Positions 15,058-17,940 of a DNA stretch of 17,940 nucleotides are shown piece after piece (the first letter of the stretch is position 1; each line of letters begins with the position of its first letter). The stretch is taken from assembly GCA_020216655.1 (NCBI GenBank), contig JAIWNU010000125.1, positions 1 to 17,940 on the forward strand, in the 5' to 3' direction. This DNA is from Treponema sp. (GTDB lineage Bacteria > Spirochaetota > Spirochaetia > Treponematales > Breznakiellaceae). The translations under genes were made by a program, and so were the position numbers. The notes under the pieces are model-generated. The model ran no database searches, had not been told where the DNA came from, and saw only the letters and a list, made by a program, of their open reading frames with translations.

Positions 15058-15978
15058 ATGAACATAGAAAAGCAAGTTAAAAAACGGAAAGGGGTGGAAC
15101 AAGTTCAAGCTCGATGGGGCTGGTATTTTGTTATTCCAGCGCTTATCTTTTTTTCTGTTTTTTCATTTTATCCGATCATCAATGCATTTACCCTTAGCTT
15201 TTTTAAAAAGAATTTGATATCTCCCCTGCCGCCCCGTTTTACGGGTTTAAACAATTATATATTTGTGCTCCAGTCGCCCGATTTCTGGAATTCGGTAAGG
15301 GCCACTATAACCTTTACCCTGGGGACCTTTATACCCTTGGTACTGATGAGTCTTCTCATAGCCATACTTATTACCATACAGGGAAAACATTTCAGAATCT
15401 GGCAGCTTTTATATTATTCACCCGCAGTCCTTTCCTCCGCGGTCGCAGCCCTGATTTGGATGCTTATTTTTACGCCCACTGGGATTGCTAATCAATTTAT
15501 AAATGCTATGAAACAAACAAGCGGTGTAGATATGCGCTGGCTTTCCAGCGGTGAAATGGTTCAGCTATCCACCATGATTGTTTATTTTTGGAAATACATA
15601 GGATACTTTACCGTACTTTATGTGACTGGCATTACCAAAATTCCTGCAGTGATCTATGAAGCCGCTACTATTGATGGAGCAAGCAGATCCCAGGCTTTCT
15701 TTAAAATCACGCTTCCCCTGCTCAAACCAACTACAGCCTTAGTTTCTATTATGGCAATGCTCCAGTGTCTTAAAACATTTTCGACCCAGTTTCTATTTAC
15801 TCAGAGCGGTGCACCAAAAGCCCCTATTAATGTCATCACTTTAAATATTTACAACACGGCCCTCAAGGAATACAACGTGGGCAGAGCGAGTGTGATGAGC
15901 ATACTCTTATTTGTAGCCATGCTGATTCTCACCATTATCCAGCTCAAAATATCACGCAGCGATGAAGTCACCTATTAA
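15058..15978 (+). CDS. ABC sugar transporter permease, MalF/UgpA type
   Basis: A 306-residue inner-membrane protein with six predicted membrane segments (about 21-43, 81-107, 116-139, 170-190, 226-245, 278-297). The cytoplasmic EAA loop at 201-220 reads EAATIDGASRSQAFFKITLP, the full consensus that docks the ATPase. With the second permease it forms the channel through which sugar delivered by the binding protein passes. GGAGG lies 8 nt before the start. The stop is 10 nt from the next gene's start. No ATP-binding subunit is encoded nearby, so a shared MsmK/MalK-like ATPase from elsewhere is probably used, as is common for this transporter class. Confidence 0.94.
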   Translation: MNIEKQVKKRKGVEQVQARWGWYFVIPALIFFSVFSFYPIINAFTLSFFKKNLISPLPPRFTGLNNYIFVLQSPDFWNSVRATITFTLGTFIPLVLMSLLIAILITIQGKHFRIWQLLYYSPAVLSSAVAALIWMLIFTPTGIANQFINAMKQTSGVDMRWLSSGEMVQLSTMIVYFWKYIGYFTVLYVTGITKIPAVIYEAATIDGASRSQAFFKITLPLLKPTTALVSIMAMLQCLKTFSTQFLFTQSGAPKAPINVITLNIYNTALKEYNVGRASVMSILLFVAMLILTIIQLKISRSDEVTY

Positions 15979-15988
15979 GGAGCCCAAC

Positions 15989-16864
15989 ATGCCAAGCAAA
16001 ACTATCGCCGGCGTTTTTGCTAAACATCGTATTCAAAATAGTATAGATATTATAATACGCATCTTCCTACTTCTATTTGCCCTTGTAATTTTGGTACCCC
16101 TGGTATTTATGATTACCGCATCATTTATGCCTTCCGCTGAAATAACCAGAATGCCTTATCGCTGGATTCCTTCCCGTATTGCATGGAACAATTTTTATAG
16201 GGCTTTGGCGGGAAATGACGGAAATTTTACCTATATCAGAAACATTTTAAATTCTCTTTTTGTATCGCTAACCGTCGCATTTACCACGGTGATTTTGTCC
16301 TCTGTTACCGGATACAGCCTCGCAAAGTTTAATTTTAAGGGTAAGAATATTGTATTCATGTCGATTATGATGACTATGATGATCCCCTTTGAAACGATCA
16401 TGGTCCCTATGTATATGGTTGCACTTAAACTGGGTCTGCAAAACAGCTACCAGGGTCTGATTGTTCCCTTTATGATGAATGCCTTTGGGGTGTTTTTAAT
16501 GAAGCAGTACCTCCAAACCTTCCCCAAAGACATTATAGATGCGGCTCGTATCGATGGCTGTTCAGAACCAAAAATTTTCCGCAGTATTGTCCTGGTAAAC
16601 TCTGGCCCTGCGGTGGCAAGTCTCGCTATTTTAACGTTCAGACAGCAATGGGATAATCTTCTATGGCCCCTTATGATCGCCCAGGATAAGAAATTTAAAA
16701 CTATTCCAACCTATATAGTGAGTTTTGCTGAGGAGAAACTTTCCGATGAAGGGGCAATGATGGCTGCTGCTCTTATTGCCAGTATCCCAGTAATCATTAT
16801 GTTTTTAACCTTGTCCAAATATTTTGTCGGCGGTTCTTCGGTATATTCTTCAGGAAAAGAATAA
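15989..16864 (+). CDS. ABC sugar transporter permease, MalG/UgpE type
   Basis: A 291-residue inner-membrane protein with six hydrophobic segments; the first reads IRIFLLLFALVILVPLVFMI. The EAA loop is DAARIDGCSEPKIFRSIVL, somewhat divergent at its end, where the usual Leu-Pro is Leu-Val. The motif sits about 100 residues from the C-terminus as expected. I chose the ATG at 15989 because AAGGAG precedes it by 6 nt. An earlier ATG at 15962 overlaps the first permease, has no ribosome site and adds nine residues. The stop is separated by one base from the stop of the convergent PHP gene, so no terminator fits between them and the two transcripts must overlap or end within each other. Confidence 0.93.
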   Translation: MPSKTIAGVFAKHRIQNSIDIIIRIFLLLFALVILVPLVFMITASFMPSAEITRMPYRWIPSRIAWNNFYRALAGNDGNFTYIRNILNSLFVSLTVAFTTVILSSVTGYSLAKFNFKGKNIVFMSIMMTMMIPFETIMVPMYMVALKLGLQNSYQGLIVPFMMNAFGVFLMKQYLQTFPKDIIDAARIDGCSEPKIFRSIVLVNSGPAVASLAILTFRQQWDNLLWPLMIAQDKKFKTIPTYIVSFAEEKLSDEGAMMAAALIASIPVIIMFLTLSKYFVGGSSVYSSGKE

Positions 16865-16865
16865 C

Positions 16866-17747
16866 CTACAGCCCCTTCATCTCCCCCCAAAAGAGGCCCA
16901 AGGTTTCCTTACCGGAACCTGGGCCATGGCAGTCGGACCCATAACTGAGACGGAGGCTTCTTTTTTTAGCCTCCGCTGTCACTATTTTGTTAATATCCGC
17001 TGTGTCTCCGTTCCGGTACCAATATAGTTCAAGGCCATCGACTCCTAAGCTGCTAAAGTAATCTAAAATTTCTTTAAGCCGCTTCTGTTCCTGCCTCATT
17101 TGTTCTGCCGAGTCATCAAACTCATGGCCGATATGAGGCAGCACCACGATGCCCCCATCCGCATGTACTGTCCGTATAACATCTGCACAAGAAGGCTTTT
17201 GGTAAGGTGTTCCCGAAAGAAGCCCTGTCTCCAAATAGGCTTTCTTAAAAGAACGGTAGGAAATATCCTGGGGTAAGATGTTGTGGTTTTTAAAATACAG
17301 GAAAAGATCAACCTTGTTAAAAGAAAAAGCCTCTGCATCCAGTTCAGGCCGCCCCTGCCGCTTATGGTTTAAGAGGTCATCAAAAGAAAGATGGGCCTTT
17401 ACAAAATGACGCTGGGCCTTTTTGATCGCGGAACGTACATACTCGAGCCGGCATTTGGTAAGAGAAGCGAGCAAGTCCTGCGTATGAGCATACTGCCCCT
17501 CGGGGAAATAGGCCAATAGTTCACTCCGGTAGCCAATTTCAGGAGCGCTGCAATCAATTTCAACAGCGGCTATGCTTTTAAGCCCCAACGCTTGGGCAGC
17601 CCGCTTAAGTTCATCAATCCCTCCGAGGGTATCATGGTCAGTGAGGGCTATCCACTGGAGACCCGCCCGGTACGCCCGTTCTGCTACTTCGGCAGGCCAA
17701 TCGGTCCCATCGGAAAATCGGGAATGGAGATGCAGGTTAGCTTTCAT
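16866..17747 (-). CDS. PHP-domain phosphoesterase (RNase AM/YciV-like)
   Basis: A 293-residue cytoplasmic hydrolase of the polymerase-and-histidinol-phosphatase fold. The metal ligands are all visible: His6 and His8 in HLHSRFSDGT with Asp13, Asp37 and His38 in LTDHDT, Glu63 in AAVEID, His205 in VVLPHIG, and Asp272 and His274 in SDCHG. This set and the length match the YciV/TrpH group, some members of which act as 5'-3' exoribonucleases or 3',5'-nucleoside bisphosphate phosphatases. The central insert (about 100-190) is larger than a minimal PHP fold, as in that group. The exact substrate is inferred only. The start at 17747 has no Shine-Dalgarno; a promoter 7 nt upstream suggests a leaderless message. 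It is convergent with the permease gene. Confidence 0.88.
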   Translation of the reverse strand: MKANLHLHSRFSDGTDWPAEVAERAYRAGLQWIALTDHDTLGGIDELKRAAQALGLKSIAAVEIDCSAPEIGYRSELLAYFPEGQYAHTQDLLASLTKCRLEYVRSAIKKAQRHFVKAHLSFDDLLNHKRQGRPELDAEAFSFNKVDLFLYFKNHNILPQDISYRSFKKAYLETGLLSGTPYQKPSCADVIRTVHADGGIVVLPHIGHEFDDSAEQMRQEQKRLKEILDYFSSLGVDGLELYWYRNGDTADINKIVTAEAKKRSLRLSYGSDCHGPGSGKETLGLFWGEMKGL

Positions 17748-17754
17748 CCACTAC

Positions 17755-17783
17755 AGCATAAACGAGGATGCGGAAATTGTCAC
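17755..17783 (-). promoter_or_regulatory. Candidate promoter for the PHP gene, leaderless layout
   Basis: On the minus strand GTGACA (17783-17778, 5/6) and TATGCT (17760-17755, 4/6) are 17 bp apart. Only 7 nt separate the -10 box from the ATG at 17747, so transcription would start at or within a base or two of the start codon. This fits the lack of a ribosome site. Confidence 0.45.
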
Positions 17784-17812
17784 TTGTGCCAATTTCGAGC
17801 CTTTGGCTGCCC

Positions 17813-17842
17813 TTGACAGAGCCTCCCGTTTTACGATATTGT
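17813..17842 (+). promoter_or_regulatory. Promoter of tRNA-Ser
   Basis: A perfect TTGACA (17813-17818) is followed after 18 bp by TATTGT (17837-17842, 4/6). The predicted start near 17849 is about 7 nt before the mature tRNA end at 17856. Confidence 0.6.
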
Positions 17843-17855
17843 TAATCACCTTTCT

Positions 17856-17940
17856 GGAGCGGTGTCCGAGCGGTTGAAGGAGGCGGTCTTGAAAACCGTT
17901 GAGCCTGCGAAGGTTCCGGGGGTTCGAATCCCCCCTGCTC
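17856..17940 (+). tRNA. tRNA-Ser, anticodon UGA, 3' end cut by window
   Basis: The acceptor arm GGAGCGG (17856-17862) pairs with CTGCTC at the window edge plus one base beyond it, with one G-U pair. A 3-bp D stem (TCC/GGA) follows. The anticodon stem GCGGT/ACCGT encloses the loop CTTGAAA with anticodon TGA at 17890-17892. The long variable arm (about 17900-17917) marks a class II tRNA, and the T arm GGGGG-TTCGAAT-CCCCC is perfect. It would read UCA and related serine codons. The last acceptor base, the discriminator and any encoded CCA lie outside the window. Confidence 0.95.

Noticed and set aside
1..17940. Mobile element, phage, toxin-antitoxin, CRISPR or defence genes
   Set aside because: No transposase, integrase, terminal inverted repeats, direct-repeat array or known defence domain was seen; the tRNA-Ser at the edge could serve as an attachment site but no adjoining integrase is in the window.

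Overview
The window reads as chromosomal DNA of an anaerobic, fermentative, diderm bacterium, most likely a spirochaete of the Treponema group. This is inferred from the mix of genes, not from a marker gene: a MurA with Asp in place of the usual catalytic Cys, an outer-membrane metallopeptidase-like protein, sugar ABC transport proteins of treponemal style, and a two-hydrogenase locus without oxygen-linked genes. Base composition looks even, at roughly 50% GC by eye, and I see no insertion sequence, phage gene, integrase, CRISPR array or rRNA.

Layout. 1-4970: the 3' end of a J-domain co-chaperone gene, murA (minus strand), then a divergent gene for a 973-residue exported protein with an HExxH zinc-peptidase motif and a probable C-terminal outer-membrane barrel. 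4941-6431: a DMT/EamA exporter (minus strand, overlapping the previous gene tail to tail by 30 bp) and a divergent YchJ/SEC-C protein.

6496-11514: a compact five-gene minus-strand operon built around [FeFe] hydrogenases. In transcription order it encodes a small thioredoxin-like [2Fe-2S] protein, a sensory-type hydrogenase with an Fe-S domain and a PAS domain, a PP2C/SpoIIE phosphatase, a second thioredoxin-like [2Fe-2S] protein, and a catalytic-looking group B [FeFe] hydrogenase. A good sigma70-like promoter precedes it. The first hydrogenase keeps the four H-cluster cysteine ligands but has Ala where catalytic enzymes have the proton-relay Cys, so the set looks like a redox or H2 sensor joined to a phosphatase output and an H2-metabolising enzyme.

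11598-16864: divergent from the hydrogenase operon, a DesK/NarL-type two-component system is followed by a sugar ABC transporter (binding protein and two permeases, no ATPase). Between them lies a regular array of three 6-bp half-sites in alternating orientation with identical spacers, the best candidate binding site in the window for the response regulator. A strong hairpin separates the binding-protein gene from the permeases.

16866-17940: a PHP-family phosphoesterase (minus strand) and, at the right edge, a tRNA-Ser(UGA) with its own promoter, cut by the window end.

The most interesting parts are the sensory plus catalytic hydrogenase operon and the three-half-site operator beside the two-component system.
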